Source of the DNA: Brevibacterium zhoupengii
Lineage (GTDB): Bacteria > Actinomycetota > Actinomycetes > Actinomycetales > Brevibacteriaceae
DNA length: 64,000 nucleotides
Direction of reading: 5' to 3'
Assembly (NCBI RefSeq): GCF_021117425.1
Contig: NZ_CP088298.1
Coordinates: 3,286,001-3,350,000 of the forward strand
Under the pieces are notes generated by a model. It did not search any database. It was not told the DNA's origin and was given only the letters and a program-made list of their open reading frames with translations. Each line of letters opens with the position of its first letter. Positions within the stretch are counted from its first letter, which is position 1. A program made the position numbers and the translations under genes. Positions 7,714 through 17,659 of the stretch are shown here, in pieces.

Positions 7714-8736
7714 TCACTTGTCCGGCGACTCCTCACCACTGCCACGGGCGATCACATGGACAGGAAACTGAGTAGAACCGCGGCGGGGATTCCCGCCCGC
7801 CCCGGAACCGGGCGGATCCTGCAGACGCCGGACCGCCTCGGCGGCCATGGATCGCACATCACGGTCGATGACGGTCACGTCCAAGAGCTCCGCGGCGGGG
7901 AAATCGTCGATGCCCACCAGCGCCGGCCACTCGTCGAGCCGGCGGCAGGCGTCGATGGCCCCCTGCGTCAGGGTCGCGGACAAGGTGATGAGCCCGCTCG
8001 GTGCGCTGCGCGACCCCAGCCAGGCCGCGACGACGTTCTTCGCGCTGGCCAGATCGTGGGCGTCTTCGCGCATGTAGGCCCGCCATCCGATGTCCGAGCG
8101 GCCGGCGAAGGCCGATTGGATTCCGGCGAGTCTGGCGGTGGTGATGGGGCTGGTCGAATGATCGCCGATGACGCCGAGGCTGATGTGTCCGTGCTTGAGG
8201 AGTTGAGTCGCGGCCAGTCGCCCGGCAAGCTCCTCATCACCGGCGATGAGGTCGACCCCGGGACCCGCTGTCGACGGATCGAAGGACACGATCTGCACGT
8301 CAGCGCTTGCCGCATCAGCGTAGAACCGAGCGGCGTCCGGATGGGATCGGATGACGCAGATTCCGGTCATGTCATTGGCCAGGCATTCGTCGAGGAAGCC
8401 GCGTTCACGGTCGGGATCGTCGGCGGTGACCGTCACGACCGGGCGCAGTCCGATCCTGCTCAGCTCGGCTTCCAACAATGTGAAGAGGCGAGCCTGGAAC
8501 GGGTCGTCCCCGTCGCTCATGACCACGCCGATGTAGGGTGATCTGCCCCCGGCGCGCAGGCGCCTGGCCGTGGAATTGAGGCGAAATCCGAGCTCGGCGG
8601 CGGCGTCTTCGACCTTCTCGGCGGTCCTCGCGGCCACATGTTTTTCGCCGTTGAGCACCCGGGATGCGGTCTTGATGCTGACTCCCGCGCGCGAAGCGAC
8701 CGTGGCCAGGGTAGGCCGATCGTTCTGCTTCGCCAT
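7714..8736 (-). CDS. LacI-family transcriptional regulator of the sugar transporter
   Basis: The 340-residue protein has an N-terminal LacI helix-turn-helix (TLATVASRAGVSIKTASRVL) and hinge (LNSTARRLRAGG), followed by a sugar-binding periplasmic-binding-protein-like core (YIGVVMSDGD; ISLGVIGDHS; ALVGIDDFP). A GTG two codons upstream would also be in frame, but AAAGG is correctly spaced only for the ATG at 8736. The gene is upstream of and co-oriented with the importer genes. The palindrome at 7614-7629 between them is its likely operator. Confidence 0.9.
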   Translation of the reverse strand: MAKQNDRPTLATVASRAGVSIKTASRVLNGEKHVAARTAEKVEDAAAELGFRLNSTARRLRAGGRSPYIGVVMSDGDDPFQARLFTLLEAELSRIGLRPVVTVTADDPDRERGFLDECLANDMTGICVIRSHPDAARFYADAASADVQIVSFDPSTAGPGVDLIAGDEELAGRLAATQLLKHGHISLGVIGDHSTSPITTARLAGIQSAFAGRSDIGWRAYMREDAHDLASAKNVVAAWLGSRSAPSGLITLSATLTQGAIDACRRLDEWPALVGIDDFPAAELLDVTVIDRDVRSMAAEAVRRLQDPPGSGAGGNPRRGSTQFPVHVIARGSGEESPDK

Positions 8737-8872
8737 GACCACACCTTTGAGTCGGGAATCCTACGGACCGCTTGCGGCCAGCGCGCAGGCGACCGATAGG
8801 AATGATGATAGCCGCTGGTGCTCACATGATCGCAGACCATCCGCCGATTCCGCCTACACCCCACACCCACGC

Positions 8873-8905
8873 CGAGGTGGCCGCTGGGTTCCAGCGGCCA
8901 CCTCG
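8873..8905. terminator. Perfect 15-bp stem-loop between LacI gene and siderophore operon
   Basis: Arms 8873-8887 and 8891-8905 are perfectly complementary with a GTT loop. The arm begins CGAGGTGG, i.e. it includes part of the gene-end motif seen elsewhere in this window. No T-tract follows on either strand. Confidence 0.6.
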
Positions 8906-8915
8906 ATAGGTGCGG

Positions 8916-8975
8916 TGCACTACGCAATCGGGCGGTGCACGGTGCGATCGGGCGATGAGCTGCGCGATCGGGTTG
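8916..8975. repeat. Three-copy 20-bp tandem repeat
   Basis: Units 8916-8935, 8936-8955 and 8956-8975 share a TGCxC..GCGATCGGGC pattern, with the third unit most diverged. The array ends 27 bp after the desCD stop codon on the downstream side. Confidence 0.6.
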
Positions 8976-9002
8976 TGGGGTCAGCGCGGTCGGTCGATCA
9001 GA

Positions 9003-11540
9003 TCAACGCGCCACGGGGTTCCTCATCGTTCCGGCGTAGAGCAGCGATTCGGCCTGGTTGCCGATGTCGACCATCTGCACGGTATTGCGCAGCTGCAGCC
9101 GGTTGAGGCAGGAATGGGCGAAGCGTTCTGCCCGCAGGTCCACATCTCCGGCGAGCCCACGGGCGAGCTCGGGATGCTCGGTCTCGTAACGATCGAGCAC
9201 CTCGGCGACCAGCGCCCAGAATTTCTGTGCACCCAGCACACCATCGGAATCCAGGATCCCGCCGAGGTGGCGCAGCACCCCGTCGAACATGTCCGTGAAC
9301 ACGGACAGTGCCTTCTCCTCCCCCGGGACCAGCGCCCGGATCCGCTCGACATCGTCAGGCAGTTCACGGTGGCCGAGGACAGCGACCTCTTCGCCGATGT
9401 CCTTCATGAAGGCACCGGTCACGACATGGTCCTCAAGAATGAGAATGAGGTTCTCACCGTGCGGCATGAACACGAGATCATGGGCCAGCAGGGCGTGCAC
9501 GAGCGGGTGCAGATAGGCCCGCAGATAGGAGCGCACCCAGTCCTCCGGACTAAGGCCTGAGGCGCGGATGAGTTCGCTGACAAAGGCGACTCCCCTGTGA
9601 TCGCGGTGCAGCAGCGCCGCCATCGTGACGACCTTCTGACCAGGTTCGATGACGCTCAGCGGGTTCTCGCGCCAGAGAGCGGCGAGCATCTTCCGGTGCG
9701 GGTTCGTCTCCTGCGTGCGGTGGTAGACATCGCCCGTGTAGCCCAACGCGGTGCGTTCCCGCAGGACTCGGAATCCGGCATCCCCGAAGGCGGGATCGGT
9801 GCCGACGAGCTCTGCGATCCAGTCGTTGATGGCCGGCGTATCGCGCATGTACTTCGGGGACAGTCCGCGCAGGAAGCCCATGTTCTGCACGGCGAGCGCG
9901 ACCTTCACATACGGAGCGTCGACCCGTGAGTGGTTGAAGAAGGTGCGCAGTGACTGCTGCGGCTGATGCTCCTCGAGGCCAGCGCCCAGGGGCAGCAAGT
10001 CGCCGCGGGCGATGTCGGCGGCGAATGTGATCGCGAGCCGGTGGTCGGCCTGCCACGGGTGGACCGGGAGGAGATGGAAATCGTCCGGGTTGCGGCCGGC
10101 TGATCGGATTCGTGAGTCGAAGAGTTCACGCTCCTCGGCACTCAGCGCCCACTCGCAATGTGCGGCTTCATCGAGTCCGACACCGACCGAGAGGTGGCTG
10201 TGTTCACGGCTCGCTGCCACCCATTCGATTCGGGTGGACTGGCCGTTCTCCGGGGCCCATTTCCGATAATCGGAAAGGGAGAATCCGATGCGTCCGTTGT
10301 TCGCGATGAACCCGGGATGGCCTTCGGTCATGGCCGCCTCGGTGGTTTGGAAGTCGGAAGTCAGGAGGTCTGTGGAGTCCGGACGGTGGCCCTTGATCGC
10401 CTCGGCGAGTTTGAAGGCACTGCTGGCCAGGGTCGACGCGAGTTCCTCGAGGTAAGTCGACATCAGGTTCTCCGGGATGCCGAGGGCCTCCTGGAGTTCG
10501 ACGACAAGTTCCTGCGCGTCGAGTCCCAACTGCGTGTCACCTCGGCGGCGGGTGATGCTGGCCTCGTCGATGACCCAGTGCTCGAGCGGCAGGACTCGGG
10601 CGGTGAACGTGTACGTGACAGCGTCGGCGGCAGTGTCTGTGTCTGGAGAACTGTCGTCAGCGACCTTCAACTCCCAGTCATCGGCCCCGGCGTCCGGGCC
10701 TGTGGCGCGAACCGGGGCGATGAGGCGTTCGTGGGCGAACTCGGACAGCGCCTTGGCCACGAGGTGGCGTTGGGCGACCCCGAAGGTGTCGGGATTTAGA
10801 TGGGAGTATGTTTCTGGAACCGCGAGGTCCGACGATGGTCGGTCGTCAGCAGCAATCGGCACTCCCCCTGGAGCGGGAACGCCGGCTTCGACGTCCTCAC
10901 GGCCCAGAAGCGCAACCAGCTCGCTGGATTCGAAGTCCTCGTGGGTGCAGATGCTGATCAGGGCCCGCTTGCGCTCCTCCCCCATCATGATGGTCGCCTC
11001 ACTCACCGGGCGGAATCCAGCTGCCCGGTTCTTCTCGAGGATGGCGGTGTTGCGCACATCGGGTTCGACGATGACTCGGCGTCCGCCTCGGCCACCCTGT
11101 TCGATCGGGCGGATGCAGAAGTCGATGACCTCGGCCATGATCCGGTTCGTGAGTCCGCGCACCCCGTCGCCGTCGGGTGGGGCGACGAGCAGGTGCATTC
11201 CGATGTCCTCGGGCCCGGTGGGGACAACGTCGTGCGGGATCAGTGTGGAGGGCAGGTACGTTTCGACGTAGAAGCAGTCGATGCCGTCGACCGAGCCCAC
11301 CCATCCGTTGTCATCGGCGGAGTTCTGCACGCCGCCGAGGTAGTCGCGGACTCCGGACTCGTCGAGTGCGGTCATCTGCCAGTATTGGGCGCGCGGGTGG
11401 GTCAGCCACACGTGGATGTTCTTGGCATCGCGGTCGGGGTCCAGCGCTCGGATGTCGACGGTGCGATTTGCTGCTGCTGGTGCTGCGGTGGTGGCTGATT
11501 CTGCGGTTATGGCTGCGTCTGTCATGAGTTCGGTGGTCAT
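9003..11540 (-). CDS. Fused siderophore acyltransferase / NIS synthetase (DesC-DesD fusion)
   Basis: The 845-residue protein joins two steps. Residues about 28-215 form a GNAT-type N-acyltransferase like DesC/IucB (HVWLTHPRAQYWQM, IDCFYVETYL, RNTAILEKNRAAGFRPV), expected to succinylate or acetylate N-hydroxycadaverine. Residues about 250-845 form an IucA/IucC-type NRPS-independent siderophore synthetase (HPGFIANNGRIGF, LLPVHPWQADHRL, QQSLRTFF, MPHGENLILIL), expected to join the units using ATP. In Streptomyces these are separate DesC and DesD proteins. The gene overlaps desB by 4 bp and is last in the operon. The product should be a desferrioxamine- or bisucaberin-type hydroxamate; which one cannot be told here. 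Confidence 0.88.
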   Translation of the reverse strand: MTTELMTDAAITAESATTAAPAAANRTVDIRALDPDRDAKNIHVWLTHPRAQYWQMTALDESGVRDYLGGVQNSADDNGWVGSVDGIDCFYVETYLPSTLIPHDVVPTGPEDIGMHLLVAPPDGDGVRGLTNRIMAEVIDFCIRPIEQGGRGGRRVIVEPDVRNTAILEKNRAAGFRPVSEATIMMGEERKRALISICTHEDFESSELVALLGREDVEAGVPAPGGVPIAADDRPSSDLAVPETYSHLNPDTFGVAQRHLVAKALSEFAHERLIAPVRATGPDAGADDWELKVADDSSPDTDTAADAVTYTFTARVLPLEHWVIDEASITRRRGDTQLGLDAQELVVELQEALGIPENLMSTYLEELASTLASSAFKLAEAIKGHRPDSTDLLTSDFQTTEAAMTEGHPGFIANNGRIGFSLSDYRKWAPENGQSTRIEWVAASREHSHLSVGVGLDEAAHCEWALSAEERELFDSRIRSAGRNPDDFHLLPVHPWQADHRLAITFAADIARGDLLPLGAGLEEHQPQQSLRTFFNHSRVDAPYVKVALAVQNMGFLRGLSPKYMRDTPAINDWIAELVGTDPAFGDAGFRVLRERTALGYTGDVYHRTQETNPHRKMLAALWRENPLSVIEPGQKVVTMAALLHRDHRGVAFVSELIRASGLSPEDWVRSYLRAYLHPLVHALLAHDLVFMPHGENLILILEDHVVTGAFMKDIGEEVAVLGHRELPDDVERIRALVPGEEKALSVFTDMFDGVLRHLGGILDSDGVLGAQKFWALVAEVLDRYETEHPELARGLAGDVDLRAERFAHSCLNRLQLRNTVQMVDIGNQAESLLYAGTMRNPVAR

Positions 11541-13114
11541 ACGTGTGTCATCTCCCTGTCGTCTGCAGGCTGGGAATCGGAATCAGAATAGGAAATGGAG
11601 TAGGAATCGGAGTCGGCGAAGTGCGAATCGAAGTCGTCCTGACTGTTCAAAGGTGCGGCGTCCGGATCAGCCGAGTCCGGGGTTGCCGTATCCGCGGTCA
11701 CCCGGTCGAGGGCCCCTTCGTCGAGTACCCCGCCATCATCCGCCGCGCCTTCCGGAATCCCGAAGGTCTGGAACGCAATGGTCTTCTCGATCGGGTACGG
11801 TTCGCGTCCGGTCACGTGTGAGAGCACGACGGATGCGCGCCAGGGGCCGAAGCCGAGATCGGGTGCGGTGACGCCGTGGGTGTGCTCTTCGCCGTTGAGG
11901 ACGTGGATGGTGCCTGTGTCGTTGACCGTGTAGTGGCGGCTGACGTCGAGGCGGCCCTTGGCATCCAGCCGGACTTCGTCTCCCAACGGAGCGAGGAAGT
12001 CTGGTACCTGGGACTTGTACCCGGTGGCAGAGACGACCGATCCGCTGCGCCGGTCGAAGCAGTTATCCAGTGCCGTGTTGCGGAAGCGCAGGGCATAGTC
12101 GCCGCTGCTGACATCCCGTTCGGCGGAGATCAGTTCGGATTCGGCCAGCAGGTGGGTGCGCAGCTTCCGACCGCCGCGGCTGAGCCGATAGAGGGTGTCG
12201 TGGATGTCATCGACGAGCTCGGCACTGATGCCCTTGTACAGGGTTCGCTGCTCACGGCCCAGCTGTTCGCGCAGGTCATCGGGCAGAGCACGGAAATAAT
12301 CCGTGTATTCCGGGGATGTCATCTCCAAAGTCAGCTTCGTGTACTCCATCGGGAAGAAGCGCGGCGAGCGCGTCACCCAGTCGAGTCGCACCTTGCGAGC
12401 TTCGGCTTCGTCGATGAGATCACGGTAGATCTCAGCCGCGGACTGTCCGCTGCCGACGATCGTGATCGATCCGCTCTCCAATAGAGCCTCTCGGTGGTCG
12501 AGATACTGCGAAGTGTGGATGACCGGACCGGCATCCTCGGCACCGACGCCCCGCGCAGCCCGGCCACCCTCAACACCGACACCCTCGGCCCCCAAACCCT
12601 GCAGGGCGGGAGGCAGCACCGGTGAGGTGCCGACACCCAGAACGAGGTGGCGGGCTCGGTAGGACTCGGTACTCAGCGTCTGACCGGTTTGATCGGCCAC
12701 CTCGGCGGTCACGGTGTAGATGTCATTGTCCCTGGTCACCGAGGTGACCGTGCGGTTCCAGCGCAGTGTGTCCAGCTGGGCGGCGACCCAGCGGCAGTAC
12801 TCGTCGAATTCGGCGCGCAGGGGGTAGAAGGATTCGCGGATGTAGAAGGGATAGAGCCGGCCGCGGTCTTTGAGGAACTGGAGGAAGGAGAAGCGGGAGG
12901 TGGGGTCGGCCATGGTCACCAGGTCGGCGAGGAATGGGACCTGGACCGTTGCGCCTTCGATCATCATGCCCGGGTGCCAGCGGAACTCTTCGCGCTGGTC
13001 GAGGAAGACCGCGTCGACGTCGGGCAGCGGGTCGGACAGGGCCGCCAGCCCCAGCCCGAAGGGTCCGATGCCGATGCCGACGATGTCGTGGATGTGTGTC
13101 TCGGGTGTGCTCAT
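11537..13114 (-). CDS. desB: Cadaverine/lysine N-monooxygenase (DesB/IucD family)
   Basis: A flavin-dependent N-hydroxylating monooxygenase that should convert cadaverine to N-hydroxycadaverine using FAD, NADPH and oxygen. Motifs: FAD-binding GIGIGPFGLGLAAL (residues about 13-26), FRWHPGMMIE, NADPH-binding IVGSGQSAAEIY and C-terminal VVSATGYKS. At 525 residues it is longer than usual (about 430-450). The extra is a 70-residue Asp/Ser-rich, low-complexity C-terminal tail plus a Gly/Ala/Glu insertion after PALQGLGAEG. It overlaps desA and desCD by 4 bp. Choice of cadaverine over lysine rests on the neighbouring decarboxylase. Confidence 0.9.
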   Translation of the reverse strand: MSTPETHIHDIVGIGIGPFGLGLAALSDPLPDVDAVFLDQREEFRWHPGMMIEGATVQVPFLADLVTMADPTSRFSFLQFLKDRGRLYPFYIRESFYPLRAEFDEYCRWVAAQLDTLRWNRTVTSVTRDNDIYTVTAEVADQTGQTLSTESYRARHLVLGVGTSPVLPPALQGLGAEGVGVEGGRAARGVGAEDAGPVIHTSQYLDHREALLESGSITIVGSGQSAAEIYRDLIDEAEARKVRLDWVTRSPRFFPMEYTKLTLEMTSPEYTDYFRALPDDLREQLGREQRTLYKGISAELVDDIHDTLYRLSRGGRKLRTHLLAESELISAERDVSSGDYALRFRNTALDNCFDRRSGSVVSATGYKSQVPDFLAPLGDEVRLDAKGRLDVSRHYTVNDTGTIHVLNGEEHTHGVTAPDLGFGPWRASVVLSHVTGREPYPIEKTIAFQTFGIPEGAADDGGVLDEGALDRVTADTATPDSADPDAAPLNSQDDFDSHFADSDSYSISYSDSDSQPADDREMTHV

Positions 13115-14820
13115 GCCGCGCCTCCTTCGATCGAGGTGAATGCCCGTTCCTGGTCAGGGGTCGTGCTCTCCAGGTGCCGGCCGGCGAGGATGCCGTGGCC
13201 GGTGGCGCGGACGAGGTCGAGTACGGCGGTGATGTCGGCGACCGTGGTGTCGGGGTTGAGCAGGGTGAGTTTGAGCCAGGGTGTGCCGTCGATGGTGGTG
13301 CGGGCGATGGCTGCGCGTCCGGAGCGGAAGAGGACGCGACGGATCATCGGCACCAGTTCATCGGCCGTCCTCGTATCGGCAGCAACCGGCGAGAACCGGA
13401 AGAGGACCGTGCTCAGGTCCGAGGCTCCCAGCACCTCGAAGTCGGGCTGGTCTTCGAGGAGTTCGCGGACCTCGGAGGCCAGGTCGCACACGACATCGAG
13501 CAGCTCGCCGATCTCACCGGCGCCGCGGGCACGCAATGTCGTCCACAGTTTCAGGGCGTCGAAGCGGCGGGTAGTCTGCAGCGATTTGTCGACCTGGTTC
13601 GGTTCTGCCTCGGCGCTCTGGGCCTCTGCTTCCGGGTTGAGATAGTCGTTGTGGTGCAGCGTCGGGTCGAACAGTCTGATGTCGCGCACGAGCAGTGCGC
13701 TCGAGGACACGGGCTGGAAGAAGGTCTTGTGGAAGTCGATCGTCACCGAAGTGGCCCGGCCGATGCCCTCAAGAAGGTGTTTGCGGCGTGGTGCCCACAG
13801 CAGTCCCCCGCCGTATGCGGCGTCGACGTGCATCCACACGTTCGCGTTTTCACAGATTTCGGCGATGGAGGCCAGCGGGTCGATGACGCCGAGGTCGGTG
13901 GTGCCGGCCGTGGCGACGACGGCCATGACGATTCCGCCGGTGTCGTCGATGTCGCGCATCAGCTCGGCCAGAGCTTCGGCGTCCATGCGTCCGGCGGCGT
14001 CGGTGTCCACGCTCACGACCGCCTCGGCGTCGAGCCCGAGGAGGTGCGCTGCGCGGGCGATCGAGAAGTGAGTCTGACTCGTCGTGAGGATTCGCAGCCG
14101 GGACATGATGTCGCGGCGTGATGCCTCACCCCGACCAACCTGGGCGCCCTCGACCCCCTGTGCTCGAAGTGCCTGCTGGTCGCGCAGGACGTTCTCCCTG
14201 GCCAGGAACAGTGCCTGGAGGTTGGACTGGGTGCCACCCGAGGTGAAGATTCCGTCTCCGGTGTCGAACCCGACGTGCCGGCTGGCCCACTGCACGAGTC
14301 GGCGCTCCATGAGCGTGGCGACTTCGGATTGGTCGTAGGTGTCGACGGAGGTGTTGATCGCCGCGAGCATCGCTTCGGCGGCGACGGCGGGAACGGCGAC
14401 CGGGCAGTTGAGATGGGCGACGTAGCTGGGGTGGTGGAACCAGACGGCATTGCGGGCGTAGAGGTCATCGGCCTCACGCAGGGCGGCGAGGTTGCCGATG
14501 CCCTGCCCGTCGAGGTCGAAGCCTGCGACCTGTGCCTCGAGGCTGGTGCGGTCGTTCGCCGAGGCGGGTGCGTCGACATCGGTGAAGCGCTGAGCGAGTG
14601 CGTCGACGACCTCGTGCATGAGCTCGGCGTAGGCGTCGGCGCTGTGGGCACCCAGCAGTGCGTCGCCGGTGCGCGCCGAGGCTGCGTCGGTCAGCGACGT
14701 GTTCGACAGTGGAGCTGCATCAGTCAGCGATCCTGCGTCGGTCAGTGATCCAGCATCGCCGGTGCGCGCTGATCCTGCGTCGGTCAGCGGAGTTGGGGTG
14801 TCAGAGAGCAGTGAAGTCAT
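13111..14820 (-). CDS. desA: Lysine decarboxylase of siderophore synthesis (DesA type)
   Basis: A group II PLP-dependent decarboxylase expected to make cadaverine from lysine, the first step of desferrioxamine-type synthesis. The PLP-lysine motif TIDFHKTFFQPVS and HVDAAYGGGLLW are clear, as is FTSGGTQSNLQA. The length of 569 exceeds the usual 480-500 because of a repetitive N-terminal extension (residues about 10-50, GSLTDA/SARTGDA units). No later Met before the conserved part gives a better start, and GGAGG lies 12 nt before the ATG at 14820. It is first in the operon, about 50 bp after an iron box. Confidence 0.9.
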   Translation of the reverse strand: MTSLLSDTPTPLTDAGSARTGDAGSLTDAGSLTDAAPLSNTSLTDAASARTGDALLGAHSADAYAELMHEVVDALAQRFTDVDAPASANDRTSLEAQVAGFDLDGQGIGNLAALREADDLYARNAVWFHHPSYVAHLNCPVAVPAVAAEAMLAAINTSVDTYDQSEVATLMERRLVQWASRHVGFDTGDGIFTSGGTQSNLQALFLARENVLRDQQALRAQGVEGAQVGRGEASRRDIMSRLRILTTSQTHFSIARAAHLLGLDAEAVVSVDTDAAGRMDAEALAELMRDIDDTGGIVMAVVATAGTTDLGVIDPLASIAEICENANVWMHVDAAYGGGLLWAPRRKHLLEGIGRATSVTIDFHKTFFQPVSSSALLVRDIRLFDPTLHHNDYLNPEAEAQSAEAEPNQVDKSLQTTRRFDALKLWTTLRARGAGEIGELLDVVCDLASEVRELLEDQPDFEVLGASDLSTVLFRFSPVAADTRTADELVPMIRRVLFRSGRAAIARTTIDGTPWLKLTLLNPDTTVADITAVLDLVRATGHGILAGRHLESTTPDQERAFTSIEGGAA

Positions 14821-14870
14821 AGCGGTACGGTTGCCTCCTTCGGTTCACGGTCCGGTAAGGCCGGACTACA

Positions 14871-14889
14871 TTAGGGAAACCTACCCTAA
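14871..14889. promoter_or_regulatory. DtxR/IdeR/DmdR-type iron box
   Basis: TTAGGGAAACCTACCCTAA is a 19-bp imperfect palindrome close to the actinobacterial iron-repressor consensus TTAGGTTAGGCTAACCTAA. It lies about 50 bp before desA, so iron repression of the whole siderophore operon is expected. Confidence 0.88.
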
Positions 14890-15081
14890 GTAAAAGAAGA
14901 AGCAAGGCGAGTGGTGCCGTCGATCGCCGACTACATGAGTAACCTCAGACGGGACCCGGAGTCGCCTTCGTCAGCTCTCGCGCGGCCAAGCCCACGATCG
15001 ACGACAGGCGTATACCGCCTCGGAAATTCGCACGTGGTCTTCGTCACATACGGGCGTTTCGTCTGACATCCTGAGACAGCG
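14890..15081. other. Intergenic stretch without a recognisable gene
   Basis: Between the des promoter and the guaB terminator I see no coding frame with family resemblance, no RNA gene and no clear repeat. It presumably only separates the two divergently read regions. Confidence 0.5.
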
Positions 15082-15126
15082 AAAACGGCCGTAGTCCCTG
15101 CACAGGAGGCAGGAACCACGGCCGTT
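15082..15126 (-). terminator. guaB terminator
   Basis: On the minus strand an interrupted stem (AACGGCCGT arms at 15084-15092 and 15118-15126, extended inward) is followed by TTTTC, 45 bp after the guaB stop codon. This is a good rho-independent terminator. Confidence 0.75.
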
Positions 15127-15168
15127 GACGGTCGCACGGAACCGTCCGAGACGGTCGGTCGAGAACTC

Positions 15169-16771
<1,603 letters not shown>

Positions 16772-16814
16772 ATACCGAGCACTGTGAGACTGCCGACACC
16801 GATACTCAGGAATG

Positions 16815-16867
16815 CTCGCCGAGGTGGTCCCGCCGTTGCATAGTCCGGCCCGCCGCCGAGGTGGTCC
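16815..16867. repeat. Two copies of CGCCGAGGTGGTCC
   Basis: CTCGCCGAGGTGGTCC (16815-16830) and CGCCGAGGTGGTCC (16854-16867) lie as direct repeats in the gap between the guaB promoter and the end of the GntR gene. On the minus strand they read as the gene-end motif (G)GACCACCTCGGCG(AG) just after the GntR stop codon. Confidence 0.7.
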
Positions 16868-16880
16868 GACGGTTCCGTGG

Positions 16881-17543
16881 TCAGCGGCCTTCGCCGACCG
16901 AGCGTGCCAGGTCGAGTGTCGAGGCCTCGGAGTCATCGAGGTGGATGCGCAGCAGGCCTTCGGCTCCGTGTCGGTCACCCGAACGCATCTTCTCCAAGAT
17001 GTCGCGGTGCGGGTTCGCCCAGTGGGAGTGGTATTTGCCTGGTTCCTGCGAGCGGGCGAATGTCGTTGAGAGGCGGGCCATGAGATTGAGGTAGAACTCA
17101 TCGAGCATCGGCGAGCCGAGCAGGCCGACGATGGCCCTGTGGAAGGAAGCGGAGTGCTCCTGCGCGTCGGTCCAGCTCTCGTTGCTCGGAGCGGTCTCGG
17201 CACGGACGACGGAGGCTTCGACTCGGCTCATCGCTTCCTCGGTGGCGTCCTGTGATTCCTGGACGGCACGGATCTCGAAGACACGTCTTGCCTGGTAGAG
17301 GTCCTTGAGTTCGTCGAGGTCGAAGGTGCGTACGAAGAAGCCGCGGTTCGTCTCCTGAGTCAGCAGGCCGGCGTGGCGGAGCAGGCTCAGAGACTCGCGT
17401 GCGGTGTTGCGAGAAACGTTGAATTCCTTCGCCAGCGCACCGTCTCGGACCGGGGATCCGGCAGGGTATTCGCCGGTCGTGATTCGGGACCGGACCAAGG
17501 CGACGATCGCCTCTGAGGTACATCCGGGTGCGTGTGGGCTCAT
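16881..17543 (-). CDS. GntR-family regulator, FCD/FadR subfamily
   Basis: The 220-residue protein has an N-terminal winged helix (ITTGEYPAGSPVRDGALAKE, VSRNTARESLSLLRHAGLL) followed by an all-helical FCD ligand domain (about residues 85-210; RVFEIRAVQE, EHSASFHRAIVGLLGSP, HRDILEKMRSGD). FCD proteins usually respond to carboxylic acid metabolites. There is no adjacent co-oriented metabolic operon, so the target is unknown. The ATG at 17543 starts close to the winged-helix domain, and the gene stands alone between guaB and the pseudouridine synthase gene. Confidence 0.88.
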   Translation of the reverse strand: MSPHAPGCTSEAIVALVRSRITTGEYPAGSPVRDGALAKEFNVSRNTARESLSLLRHAGLLTQETNRGFFVRTFDLDELKDLYQARRVFEIRAVQESQDATEEAMSRVEASVVRAETAPSNESWTDAQEHSASFHRAIVGLLGSPMLDEFYLNLMARLSTTFARSQEPGKYHSHWANPHRDILEKMRSGDRHGAEGLLRIHLDDSEASTLDLARSVGEGR

Positions 17544-17659
17544 ACCACCAGGCTACCGTGTCGTCACCGCTCGCGGGCAAAGCCGGAGCGCAGTCGTCGA
17601 TGATGATACCGAGTCGAGACACGAGAAGTCACCACCTCGCCTCCTCTTCGCTGGCGCCG

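Noticed and set aside
8916-8975. CRISPR-like array
   Set aside because: Contiguous 20-bp units without spacers.
12934-14121. 395-codon plus-strand frame opposite desA and desB
   Set aside because: Antisense to two clear enzymes joined by an operon overlap; no motif.
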